A stretch of 26,738 bases of DNA, from positions 1 to 26,738 of IMG/VR virus record IMGVR_UViG_3300038416_000176. One strand, 5' to 3'. This DNA comes from a virus. The position numbers and the translations under genes were made by a program. This document shows, piece by piece, positions 18,803 through 26,535 of the stretch (its first letter is position 1; every line of letters starts with the position of its first letter). Under the pieces are notes generated by a model. The model had not been told where the DNA came from. It did no database searches and saw nothing but the letters and a program-made list of their open reading frames with translations.

Positions 18803-21045
18803 GCCGGCCCACAGGGGACAAGCTCAAGACCGTAACTGCTATTTTGAATGCCGTGGGAGACCAGGACATCAAGCTTTCATGCCGGGAGATTGAGCGCCTA
18901 GAGGGTGTTCGCAACGGTACTATAGGCAAAATTGAGCGCACGGCGCTCAAGAAGGTGCATGCTGGTCTGGTCGGGTACAGAGTTGGTCGCGTTCAAATTC
19001 AGGCGCGCGATTCAGCGAGTGTCATTGCTTTTTCGGTGCCCTCTGCATTGCCCTCGCTCGCTGCCTCCGACCCGATGCCCGAGGCTATCATTTGGATGCC
19101 GGCTGGCGTCCACGCCATCACAGCCTGCACGCTCGACGGTAAGGGATACAGCGGCACGGTCATTTGTGATGAGCAGGCAGCGCGTGTTGTAGCTTCCCAC
19201 CTTGCTACCCTAAAGGCCAAGGGCAAGCGCACCTGGATCGACTTCAATCACGAGGATGGCGCCGCTTCTGCGGATATTAAGGCGTTCTCGTGGGACCCCG
19301 CCAAGGGAATCATGGCGCATCTCGACTGGACGCCGGGCGGCGAAAAGTCAGTGCGCGACAAAGAATTTATTTCGTTCAGTCCTGCTTTTGAGGCGAACCG
19401 GACTACCGGTCGCATCGAGAGCTTGATTGAGGGACATGCGTTAGGGGGCTTGGTCAACGCACCGGCCTTTGACGCAATGCCAGCTTTAATCGCGGCCCGG
19501 TATGGCCTCGATGCTTCTCACAGAAATCCGCATCCGGAGGATAACCCGGAATCCAAAAACATGAAAGAGACACTGCTCAAGATTCTGGCCGCGCTGAAGG
19601 TTACTCCACCGGCCAACGCTACCGAGGACCAGCTTGTGGACCTCCTTGCCAAGCATATCGATGGCCTCGCGCCAAGCGAGGAGGTCGTTAAACTGAAGGC
19701 TCAGCTTACCGATCTGAAGACCGCCGCCGATGCTGAAAAGACTGCATCAGTGCAGGCCAAGAAGGACGCCGACGTCAAGATCGCGGAAATGGAGCGCAAG
19801 ATGACTGAGACCGCTGCTGTGCTGGCAGGTTTCAAGGCCGGTGCCGATGGCGTGCGCGTGGTCGTGACGCAGGAGGACATGACCGATGTTCTCGCTGCCT
19901 ACGCCTCCAAGGACCCGTCGCAGTTTCCGGCGAATGAGCATTTCGCGCAGCAACGCGCGGAACTCGCCGTTGATCGCGCGCTGATCTATGCGCGTAACAT
20001 CAAGCCGCGCCTGTTCAAGAATCGGGAGCGCGCTTCGATTCGCGCTGCCCTGGCTGACCTGCTCAGTCATGCCGGCGTCCACAGTGCAGACATTGTCAAG
20101 ATCGTCGCGAAGGCTACTACCCGCCTTCAGATTCAGGCCAACACGCTCGGCACGCTGTCCGGTTCGCTCATTGCGCAGCAGGCTCTTTCGCTGCTCAAGG
20201 CTGACCTGCCGGCGCTCAGTATGTTTACGGCCGACTTCAGCAACGCCGCTGCTAAGCTGAATCAGACGGTAATCACCCGCATACGTTCGATTCCTGCGGT
20301 GCAGAGCTACGCTGCGCCTCCGACCGGTTATGCTGCTACGGCCGTCACCGACACTGACGTTCCGGTGACTATCGACCAGCACCGCTACGTGCAGTTCGAC
20401 TACAACGCGAACGAACTCGCTTCGACCAACCGCGACCTGTTCGGAGAGCAGGCCGAGGGTTCGATCTACGCGCTCGGCAAGGATGTTGTCGACTTCATCC
20501 TCGCGCTTGTGACGGTCGGCAACTTCAACATCGGCGGGGGGAAATCGACGGTCGCGCAGAGTGCGTGGACGCGCTCGGCGGTGATCGCACAGCGCGTCGC
20601 GCTCCGTAAACGGAAGGTGATGATTAAGGACGGCTTTGCGATAATGAATGAGGATTACTTTGGTCAGCTCGCGGTTGACCCGGTGATCGCTACCCTCGCG
20701 ACGTTCCAACGGCCTGACCTCATCACGGAATACGTATTGCCCAAGATCGCCGGTTTCATGCCGGTGGGTTACGTCGACCTGCCCACGACCAGCAACCTCG
20801 TTGCTGTCCTTGGTTCCAAGGAAGCGCTCGTGGTTGCGGCCCGCCTGCCTTACGACTACGTTGACGCTCAGATCGGCAGCAACTACGGCGCGGTTTCGCA
20901 GGTCAGTGATCCCGACACCGGGCTGTCAGTGATGCTGACGCAGTACGTCAACCACGACGCCGGCGCCAGCCGCTATCGCGTGGCGCTCATGTACGGTTCT
21001 GCGGTGGGTGACAAGACCCGCGCACAGCTCGTCGTGTCGGCCTGA
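18799..21045 (+). CDS. fusion: sigma4-like HTH, Mu-I-type prohead protease, scaffold-like coiled coil, major capsid protein
   Basis: A single 748-residue frame. Residues 27-56 resemble sigma-70 region 4.2. Residues 93-226 match the Mu protease I fold (WMPAGVHAIT, WIDFNHEDGAASA with H151, DKEFISFSPAF with S194, GLVNAPAF). Residues 255-348 form a charged coiled-coil, scaffold-like segment (KLKAQLTDLKTAADAEKTAS). From about 370 to the end is the HK97-type capsid subunit. Met255 (ATG 19561) could start a separate scaffold-capsid protein, as internal starts do in lambda C/Nu3, but no good Shine-Dalgarno motif precedes it. The protease would cut the scaffold away during maturation. Confidence 0.88.
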   Translation: MSRPTGDKLKTVTAILNAVGDQDIKLSCREIERLEGVRNGTIGKIERTALKKVHAGLVGYRVGRVQIQARDSASVIAFSVPSALPSLAASDPMPEAIIWMPAGVHAITACTLDGKGYSGTVICDEQAARVVASHLATLKAKGKRTWIDFNHEDGAASADIKAFSWDPAKGIMAHLDWTPGGEKSVRDKEFISFSPAFEANRTTGRIESLIEGHALGGLVNAPAFDAMPALIAARYGLDASHRNPHPEDNPESKNMKETLLKILAALKVTPPANATEDQLVDLLAKHIDGLAPSEEVVKLKAQLTDLKTAADAEKTASVQAKKDADVKIAEMERKMTETAAVLAGFKAGADGVRVVVTQEDMTDVLAAYASKDPSQFPANEHFAQQRAELAVDRALIYARNIKPRLFKNRERASIRAALADLLSHAGVHSADIVKIVAKATTRLQIQANTLGTLSGSLIAQQALSLLKADLPALSMFTADFSNAAAKLNQTVITRIRSIPAVQSYAAPPTGYAATAVTDTDVPVTIDQHRYVQFDYNANELASTNRDLFGEQAEGSIYALGKDVVDFILALVTVGNFNIGGGKSTVAQSAWTRSAVIAQRVALRKRKVMIKDGFAIMNEDYFGQLAVDPVIATLATFQRPDLITEYVLPKIAGFMPVGYVDLPTTSNLVAVLGSKEALVVAARLPYDYVDAQIGSNYGAVSQVSDPDTGLSVMLTQYVNHDAGASRYRVALMYGSAVGDKTRAQLVVSA

Positions 21046-21060
21046 TCCTGATTCATCGCA

Positions 21061-21090
21061 GCTACCGGGCGGTTGATTCCGCCCGGTAGC
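21061..21090 (+). terminator. strong hairpin after the capsid gene
   Basis: A perfect 12-bp stem, GCTACCGGGCGG (21061-21072) and CCGCCCGGTAGC (21079-21090), around the loop TTGATT, begins 15 bases after the capsid stop. No T-run follows (CTACTCC), so it may act as a 3' end stabiliser, an RNase-resistant end or an imperfect terminator that lets the capsid transcript dominate. Confidence 0.7.
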
Positions 21091-21097
21091 CTACTCC

Positions 21098-21439
21098 ATG
21101 ACCGCAGGACAGCAGGCAATCGCAGACGGTTTCGCCGCAACGCTCGCAGAGCACGGACAAGCTTGGACGCGAACTGCTGATGGCGCGGTCATCTATGGAG
21201 TAGCCTGCAAACTGAAACCCGACAATCCGCACATGGCCGGCGCGCAGGATGAGGATTTCCCGGTCTTCGTTGCCGACCGCTCATTATCACCGCCACTCCC
21301 TATCGCCTGGGTCATGCCTGCCACCCGACTCAAGAAAGGCGACGAACTCACGAAAAACACCAAAAACTTCCGCGTCGTTCGCGCGGACTATGAGGAAGCG
21401 ACGGCCCTTTGGACCGTTGTTTTCTCACCCACCTTCTAA
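21098..21439 (+). CDS. hypothetical head/neck protein, 113 aa
   Basis: One hundred and thirteen residues starting eight bases after the hairpin, with no Shine-Dalgarno motif. Beta-rich with polar loops (QAWTRTADGAVIYGVACKLK, then PVFVADRSLSPPLPIAWVMP). By position after the capsid gene it may be a head-tail connector or completion protein. Fold and family are not recognisable by eye. It is separated from the next gene by one base. Confidence 0.7.
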   Translation: MTAGQQAIADGFAATLAEHGQAWTRTADGAVIYGVACKLKPDNPHMAGAQDEDFPVFVADRSLSPPLPIAWVMPATRLKKGDELTKNTKNFRVVRADYEEATALWTVVFSPTF

Positions 21440-21440
21440 A

Positions 21441-22271
21441 ATGAAAACTACTCGATTTCTCCTCAGCGCTGTATTCGCAGCCTGTCTCTTCGCTATTCCT
21501 GCCCATGCGCAGCTTATCATGGGCACTGCTGAAACCAGCGGCACGCTTCCCGACAACGACAATGACCATTTCCCGACTGTCGCAGCGATGCTCACATATA
21601 TGTCTGCGCACAGCACAGGCATTGCGCATGGTTCCGCAGGCCAAGTGCAGTACACGGACGGAAGCGGAAACTGGCAGTCGAACTCCGGGTTTACGTCAGA
21701 TTCGTCAGGCAACGTCGTAGTGCTGACACTTAACGGCAATACGATCACTACCGGCTCTGGCACGCTCGCGCTCGGCGCCGGCAAGACGATCACGTTTAAC
21801 CATACGTCGACGTTTACCACGACGGATGCGCAGACCTACACGTTTCCGACTACTTCTGCGACACTTGCCCGCACTGATGCTGGAAATGCGTTCACTGGCA
21901 ATCAGAGTGCGACCGGGTCAATTCTCAGTTCTCACGCAACGGCTGGCGTCGGCTATGCTACTGGCGCGGGAGGCACGGTGACGCAGATCACCAGCCGAAC
22001 GACCGGCGTAACGATCAACAAGGCTAGTGGCGCTATCACGCTCTTTAGCGCGGCGGGGTCTGCCACGCCTGCAACGTTCACCGTAACTGACAGCGCCGTC
22101 GCCGCGACTGACGTTGTGGTTGTTAATCAGAAATCTGGAACTGACACCTATGAGATTTTCGTGACCGCCGTTGGCGCCAGCAGCTTCAACGTGACGTTCT
22201 TCACTACGGGCGGAACCACGACTGAGCAGCCGGTGTTCAGTTTCGCCGTCATCAAGGGCGTTTCCTCGTAA
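21441..22271 (+). CDS. virion structural protein with a Sec-type signal peptide
   Basis: The protein has 276 residues. The first 23 are a classical signal peptide: basic start MKTTR, hydrophobic FLLSAVFAACLFAIP, and AHA-Q as a cleavage site. The rest is Thr/Ser/Gly/Asn-rich beta structure. It holds TYTFPTTSATLARTDAGNAF and a C-terminal GVGYATGAGGTVTQITSRTT to VFSFAVIKGV segment that recurs in phage virion fibre or decoration proteins. Export would place it outside the cytoplasm, which is strange for a virion part. The ATG at 21441 has no Shine-Dalgarno motif. Confidence 0.75.
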   Translation: MKTTRFLLSAVFAACLFAIPAHAQLIMGTAETSGTLPDNDNDHFPTVAAMLTYMSAHSTGIAHGSAGQVQYTDGSGNWQSNSGFTSDSSGNVVVLTLNGNTITTGSGTLALGAGKTITFNHTSTFTTTDAQTYTFPTTSATLARTDAGNAFTGNQSATGSILSSHATAGVGYATGAGGTVTQITSRTTGVTINKASGAITLFSAAGSATPATFTVTDSAVAATDVVVVNQKSGTDTYEIFVTAVGASSFNVTFFTTGGTTTEQPVFSFAVIKGVSS

Positions 22272-22272
22272 C

Positions 22273-22974
22273 GTGGAAGCTTCGATCCAAAGCAATATCG
22301 ACGCCTTCAACGCGGCTTTTGCTGAGTACGTTAAATATACCAGCAAGACACCTCAGGAGGCGCTTGAACACAAGGTAATGCGCTTGGGTTTCGCGCTTTG
22401 GCAAGGGTTTTCCGCGCACGAATTTGGCGGTTATCCCAGGAGACCGGGCATCGCCCGTGCGGAACTAGCCGCGCGCACCATTGCAGGATTGGGGACAAAA
22501 ATTCGCGGTTGGCTGATGGACGTTTATTTAGCCGAGCGGTCTAAGTTACGCAGTGAAACCAAGGCCATTCGAGGCAGGCAATACATGGGCCTTCAATCGG
22601 CAAAGAACGCAGGGGTTGAAAAAACGAACCGTGAAGCGCGCGTGCGATTATGGCAAAAAATCGTCGGCACGGAAGTAGCGTTTCGACAGAGAGGAATTGG
22701 CATGCTTGGGGCTGCGTTTCTTTGGTATCGTTGGCGTCACAATAGCGCAAAGGGAAGATTTTTGCAGCGCAACACAAGCGGCAAGACTCTCGGCAGTGTG
22801 GAGGTTGGAGATGGCGTAGCGACAATCGAGGGCAACGTGGCCGGCCTAGATGTGGTGGGTGTGCGCTACGGCATCGTTAACAAGGCCATCACCGATCAGA
22901 CCGCCGATATGCTTAATTTTGTCAAGGATCGGCAGGACGCCGCCGCCGCTCAGCTTCTCAGGGCATTCGCATGA
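22273..22974 (+). CDS. hypothetical neck or head-tail joining protein, 233 aa
   Basis: The protein has 233 residues from a GTG two bases after the previous stop. The N-terminal half is helical and charged (MEASIQSNIDAFNAAFAEYV, ALEHKVMRLGFALWQGFSAH). A basic middle follows (LRSETKAIRGRQ, NREARVRLWQKI), and then a beta-rich end with GSVEVGDGVATIEGNVAGLD. The pattern and position between the connector and the tail-terminator candidate suggest a minor head or neck role. No family is recognised. It is coupled by ATGA to the next gene. Confidence 0.7.
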   Translation: MEASIQSNIDAFNAAFAEYVKYTSKTPQEALEHKVMRLGFALWQGFSAHEFGGYPRRPGIARAELAARTIAGLGTKIRGWLMDVYLAERSKLRSETKAIRGRQYMGLQSAKNAGVEKTNREARVRLWQKIVGTEVAFRQRGIGMLGAAFLWYRWRHNSAKGRFLQRNTSGKTLGSVEVGDGVATIEGNVAGLDVVGVRYGIVNKAITDQTADMLNFVKDRQDAAAAQLLRAFA

Positions 22975-23411
22975 CTCTCGATAACGTACAAGCTTACTTC
23001 GCGGGTCTGATTACTGCCGATGCACAACTCGGATTGCTCGGCACGCCGATTCAATTTGACCCATATAAAGACCCGGAAGAGGCGAAGTCTGCCATTGCCG
23101 ACCAACTTCGCGCAACGGGTGTTTGTATAGAGATTGAGGAAGCCGAACTTTACAACGCCGAAACGCTCTTAGACGGAACGACGAAGGGCGATGCTCATTG
23201 CAGTGTCTTGGTAGCCGAGAGTGTTTTGAAGGCGCACACGCCAAATCGCTCTGCGCTTAGGACTCGTATAATTCAAACCTGCACCAAGCGGCCCAGTGGC
23301 ACACAAAAGCCGGCGCGTTATGTTCCTGGTGAGGGTGCGGTCAGGACTGAAGGTGGTTACGTCCTTCGCATGTATTCATTTTTCATTCCGCTTAACATCA
23401 AGCCCGCATGA
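22971..23411 (+). CDS. putative tail terminator/completion protein, 146 aa
   Basis: The protein has 146 residues, alpha/beta. The first 50 residues include VQAYFAGLITADAQLGLL and the acidic pair CIEIEEAELYNAET. The C-terminus has RYVPGEGAVRTEGGYVLRMY and a final strand. Size, order after a joining-type gene and before the tail tube, and alpha/beta build fit the tail terminator family (lambda gpU-like), but sequence identity to it is not visible. Both ends are ATGA overlaps. Confidence 0.65.
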   Translation: MTLDNVQAYFAGLITADAQLGLLGTPIQFDPYKDPEEAKSAIADQLRATGVCIEIEEAELYNAETLLDGTTKGDAHCSVLVAESVLKAHTPNRSALRTRIIQTCTKRPSGTQKPARYVPGEGAVRTEGGYVLRMYSFFIPLNIKPA

Positions 23412-23632
23412 AAACCGGAAACCGCAAAGTCATTCTCGCCGCGCTTTATCTGGCGGGCTGTTTCGGAATCGCAGTGCTTGAGGTTCTGAACAAGCCGGAC
23501 GCCGGCCAACTCGCTGCGCTCGGCGGGACGTTCACCGGCATCGCAGCAGGTCTTGGCACGTTCATGTGGGGCAACGCCAAGGAACACGAGCACGACGCAA
23601 AGGCTCCTGCAGTCAACACACCATCTCAATGA
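23408..23632 (+). CDS. small membrane protein, holin-like, 74 aa
   Basis: Two hydrophobic helices, residues 8-27 (VILAALYLAGCFGIAVLEVL) and 35-54, are separated by a short polar loop, with a charged C-terminus (KEHEHDAKAP). This is a class II holin-like topology. It begins a run of four membrane protein genes and is followed by a longer membrane protein with an ATGA overlap. Holin assignment is inferred from topology only. Confidence 0.65.
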   Translation: MKTGNRKVILAALYLAGCFGIAVLEVLNKPDAGQLAALGGTFTGIAAGLGTFMWGNAKEHEHDAKAPAVNTPSQ

Positions 23633-24129
23633 GTATTCTCGATCTAGTCGGTAACGCCGCATCGGGCGGCATTCTCGGAGTCGTCGGCTCCGTTTTTACG
23701 GGAGTCGTCTCGCTGTTTCAGGCAAAGAATCAATTCGCCCATGATGAGGCGATGGCTGACCTGGAAATCAAGCGCATCGCAGCCAACTCTGAGGCGCAAA
23801 AGCAGCTCTCTGCTGACCAACTGAAGATTGTCACTGAGCAAGGGGCGGTGACGGCGTTTCAGTCTTCACAGGTTGCCGCCAGCTCGATCAACAACGTTCC
23901 TCCCATTATCGCCGGGCTGCTGTCGCTCTGGCGCCCGGTCCTGACCGCCCTGCTCCTTGGCCTGACCTACTATTTCTATTTCTCTGAGCAAGGCGCAACT
24001 CGCGATTCCATCGCAGAGGCAATCTGCAATCTCGCTGGCTTGTCGGTCGCATGGTGGTTCGGCTCGCGTCAGATGCAACACCTAGCGCCGGCTAAACCCT
24101 CGTCTGTTCAACCTGAAGATAAATCATAA
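23629..24129 (+). CDS. membrane protein resembling 3TM-type phage holin, 166 aa
   Basis: The protein has 166 residues. An N-terminal Gly/Val-rich hydrophobic stretch (3-30) is followed by a charged helix at 35-68 (MADLEIKRIAANSEAQKQ). A WRPVLTALLLGLTYYFYF helix lies at 101-118, and a further hydrophobic helix at 127-145. The pattern of a long amphipathic region, a WRP motif before a helix, and a final hairpin matches the holin 3TM group I recall for phages. The start overlaps the previous stop (ATGA). It may be the main holin of the cluster. Confidence 0.7.
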   Translation: MSILDLVGNAASGGILGVVGSVFTGVVSLFQAKNQFAHDEAMADLEIKRIAANSEAQKQLSADQLKIVTEQGAVTAFQSSQVAASSINNVPPIIAGLLSLWRPVLTALLLGLTYYFYFSEQGATRDSIAEAICNLAGLSVAWWFGSRQMQHLAPAKPSSVQPEDKS

Positions 24130-24133
24130 AACC

Positions 24134-24286
24134 ATGTATTACGTTATCACTGCAGTCGTTTCGTTCATCGTCGGTGCCGTCGTGAGCTATTTCTACCACG
24201 GTCATATCACCGCCGCAACCAAAGCCCTCGAAGCTAGGGTCACGTCCCTCGAAGCCAAGGGTAAAGCCGAGGTCAAGTCACTCTGA
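24134..24286 (+). CDS. membrane peptide with coiled coil, 50 aa (spanin-like topology)
   Basis: Fifty residues: a hydrophobic helix at 2-20 (YYVITAVVSFIVGAVVSYF) and then a Lys/Glu/Ala-rich coiled coil (ALEARVTSLEAKGKAEVKSL) to the end. A single helix near the N-terminus followed by a coiled coil resembles a small i-spanin or an accessory lysis peptide. It starts four bases after the previous stop, with no Shine-Dalgarno motif. It was found by reading the frame directly and is shorter than most annotated genes. Confidence 0.6.
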   Translation: MYYVITAVVSFIVGAVVSYFYHGHITAATKALEARVTSLEAKGKAEVKSL

Positions 24287-24292
24287 TTCCCT

Positions 24293-24517
24293 GTGTTCCA
24301 ATTTACCTTTGATACCTTCGCCGCCGCTGTCGCTGTCGTTGGTGTCGGCGCATCATTCGCTGTCTGCCGCTGGCGCATTCAGGACCTCGACCGTCGCGTC
24401 GATAAACTGGAGGGCTTTCGCGACGATCACGGCGAGCGCATGGGCGTCGTTGAAACCCGCCTCACAGCCATTGAGGAATGGCTGAAGCGCATAGCCGACA
24501 AACTCGGCGTCTCCTGA
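24293..24517 (+). CDS. membrane protein with coiled coil, 74 aa (spanin-like topology)
   Basis: The protein has 74 residues from a GTG, six bases after the previous stop. One hydrophobic helix at 6-26 (FDTFAAAVAVVGVGASFAV) is followed by a charged coiled coil from 28 to 70 (RIQDLDRRVDKLEG, VETRLTAIEEWLKRIADK). This N-in membrane anchor plus long coiled coil is the i-spanin layout, though the coil is short and no lipoprotein partner is evident. A virion-associated or tail role cannot be excluded because the tail tube gene follows. Confidence 0.6.
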   Translation: MFQFTFDTFAAAVAVVGVGASFAVCRWRIQDLDRRVDKLEGFRDDHGERMGVVETRLTAIEEWLKRIADKLGVS

Positions 24518-24557
24518 TTTTTGCAATCGTCTAAAACAATCGTAATCGCAACCCGCC

Positions 24558-25124
24558 ATGACTACTGAAACAAAGTTACTCGGTTGCCTAGCCCAGTTCG
24601 CTCTGGCGGGCACCATCGAAGCCTCTCCCTCCGCCGGCACGACCGGCGTCGCCTACATCCCTTCCAACGCCGCCGTTGACGGATCTGCCGCCGCCCTATG
24701 GGTGTCGCTCGGCATCATATCGAAATGGGAGCCGAAGGTCAGCTCGAGCAAGGTTGAGGTCTACAAGCCCTCGCCCGGTACGCTGAGCCTGTCCGACATC
24801 AAGCGGTCGAAGTTCAAGCGCGAACTCACCATCACCATCACGGACTGCTCGAACGTGATGTGGCTCGCGGCCAACCGCGCGCTCGCCGTCACGTCGCCGC
24901 GCACCAGCACCGTCGGCCAGTACGTGCCCCTCACGAGTGGCACGCTCAAGGGCTGGCTCAAGGCGCAGTTCTACAACCAGGACACCAACTCGCAGGAGGT
25001 GGCCGAGCAGGTGTGGGGCGAGATGGATGTGGAGGTCACCAACATTGGTGACGACAAGAACATGGAGTTCAAGCTCACCTTCACGCAGCTCTGGTCCGCC
25101 CTCAACTCGGCAACCGGCTCCTAA
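24558..25124 (+). CDS. major tail tube protein
   Basis: The protein has 188 residues. An N-terminal beta strand region leads to SKVEVYKPSPGTLSLSDIKR and KRELTITITDCSNVMWLA, and a beta hairpin (WGEMDVEVTNIGDDKNMEFK) precedes a final strand. This is the pattern of siphophage tube proteins, and the order (terminator-like gene, tube, chaperone with frameshift, tape measure) is standard. No Shine-Dalgarno motif precedes the ATG, and 40 bases separate it from the membrane gene. Codon use is notably C/G-rich at third positions, more than in its neighbours. Confidence 0.85.
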   Translation: MTTETKLLGCLAQFALAGTIEASPSAGTTGVAYIPSNAAVDGSAAALWVSLGIISKWEPKVSSSKVEVYKPSPGTLSLSDIKRSKFKRELTITITDCSNVMWLAANRALAVTSPRTSTVGQYVPLTSGTLKGWLKAQFYNQDTNSQEVAEQVWGEMDVEVTNIGDDKNMEFKLTFTQLWSALNSATGS

Positions 25125-25136
25125 TCCACCATTCCA

Positions 25137-25946
25137 ATGGCCACTCCATTCACACTCCTCGCCTCCGGCACCTGCTGGCTCGGACCGAACTCGGGGAAGC
25201 GCGTCGCCGGGACCAACGCCTTCGACGTCGACAGCGCCTTTGCTACCGTCGAGAGCTTCGTCAATGGGGCTCTCGCGGTGTGGCAAAGGGTGGGGGTTAA
25301 TACTAGGATTTTGGGGGGGCTCACCCAAACGAGGTTCCCCACCACGCCGAACTATTACTCCTTCGACTACGCGATCTATTCCAATCAGAACGGGACAGCC
25401 GAGATTTGGGAGGCCGGCAGCAAGGTCGCCGACGCCGGAACCTATCTGAATGGGAGCGTGTTCAAGATCGTCTACGATGGCGTCCATGTGAAGTATTACA
25501 TCGATGGCGCGCTAAAGCACACGACCAACGCCTCGGCAAACCTCACATTGTACTTCGGCGGATGCATCAATGAGACCTCGGCGGCACTCACCAACCTGGA
25601 GTTCAGCATACCCGAGCCCGTGGCATTCACACCGCTTGATTGTACGCCCGACGCCAGCCCTCCGACTGCGTTCACGCCGCCTTCGTTCGCGACTGACACC
25701 AATCCGCCGGATCAGTTCTTCCCCGGTCCGCAGTTCTATGCGACGACCGCCGAGATGGCGGAGCAACCGACAGTGCTCGTCACGGCGGGAGCAACCATCG
25801 TCGTTTTTGTGGGAACTCCGACCGCATGGTCGACGTATACCCTCACCGCAGGCGCTCACGCCGCTGACTCGACGCATGTGCAGCCGCTCGACTACAACGC
25901 GAGCACCAACGCCAAGACCTGGGTCAAGACAGCAACCTATCCGTAA
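25137..25946 (+). CDS. LamG/concanavalin-like carbohydrate-binding-type protein, 269 aa
   Basis: The protein has 269 residues. Residues 1-155 look like a lectin-type jelly-roll: YSFDYAIYSNQNGTAEIWEA (74-93), then a VFKIVYDGVHVKYYIDGALK hairpin and LTLYFGGCIN. A Pro-rich linker at 155-195 (TPPSFATDTNPPDQF) leads to a beta C-terminal part. Such domains in phages bind glycans. A gene like this between tail tube and chaperone suggests a tube decoration or adsorption protein, though the usual place is the distal tail. The run GGGGGGG near 25312 lies in a frame that reads through. No Shine-Dalgarno motif. Confidence 0.65.
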   Translation: MATPFTLLASGTCWLGPNSGKRVAGTNAFDVDSAFATVESFVNGALAVWQRVGVNTRILGGLTQTRFPTTPNYYSFDYAIYSNQNGTAEIWEAGSKVADAGTYLNGSVFKIVYDGVHVKYYIDGALKHTTNASANLTLYFGGCINETSAALTNLEFSIPEPVAFTPLDCTPDASPPTAFTPPSFATDTNPPDQFFPGPQFYATTAEMAEQPTVLVTAGATIVVFVGTPTAWSTYTLTAGAHAADSTHVQPLDYNASTNAKTWVKTATYP

Positions 25947-26037
25947 TCCTGACAGTGCGGTTGTCTGCGATTCAGGCGCCATCACCGGTAGCCGCAGGGA
26001 GGCCGGTGCAATGCGGTTTTATATCCGCCAATAATCT

Positions 26038-26535
26038 ATGGAAACCAAACCCTCCCCGGCCATCGCGCCGGTTCCGTTCGCGGTCACGCTGCAGGATGGC
26101 AGCGTGTGCCGCTTTCTCATCAAGCCGCTCACGATCACGAAGCTCTACGACTGGCTCTATCTGGCCAAGGATCAGCGCGAGCCGGCGATGGTGGCAATGG
26201 CTTGCGGCAAGGATCTGGCTTGGGTCGATTCGCTTGACGAGGAGCAGTTCGGCAAACTGGCCGGCAAGTGCCATGAGGTGATTTTTCCACAGGCGCTCCG
26301 GCTCTCAAAGGGCGCACCGGCCGCCGCCGCTCTCGTCGCGCCCATTCTGCAGCAAAATCTGCTGGGTCTGCGGGTGATCGCTGCCCTTTCGATTGGGTCT
26401 GGAGACTCGTCACCCACGCCGCTGCCCAGGGAATCTGCGGCGGAGACGCCCAACGCATCGCCGACACCTATTCCATCGACGGACTCTGCGAAGTCCTCGC
26501 CGACCGCCGCCGAGAACAAGCCTGCCGCGAGCTGA
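26038..26535 (+). CDS. tail assembly chaperone (gpG-like), short product
   Basis: The protein has 165 residues. A compact N-terminal part (PFAVTLQDGSVCRFLIKPLT, then LYDWLYLAKDQREP) is followed by a helical body to about 120 and a Ser/Pro/Thr-rich tail that looks like the after-end of a frameshift site. Position between tail tube and tape measure and the presence of an overlapping -1 frame ORF (26277-26636) are the hallmarks of the gpG/gpGT pair, which assemble the tape measure and tube. No Shine-Dalgarno motif is seen at its ATG. Confidence 0.85.
   Translation: METKPSPAIAPVPFAVTLQDGSVCRFLIKPLTITKLYDWLYLAKDQREPAMVAMACGKDLAWVDSLDEEQFGKLAGKCHEVIFPQALRLSKGAPAAAALVAPILQQNLLGLRVIAALSIGSGDSSPTPLPRESAAETPNASPTPIPSTDSAKSSPTAAENKPAAS

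Noticed and set aside
24490-24525. GCCGA/TCGGC stem followed by TTTTT after the last membrane gene as a terminator
   Set aside because: The stem is only 5 bp and the T-run lies about ten bases away, too far for a standard terminator.
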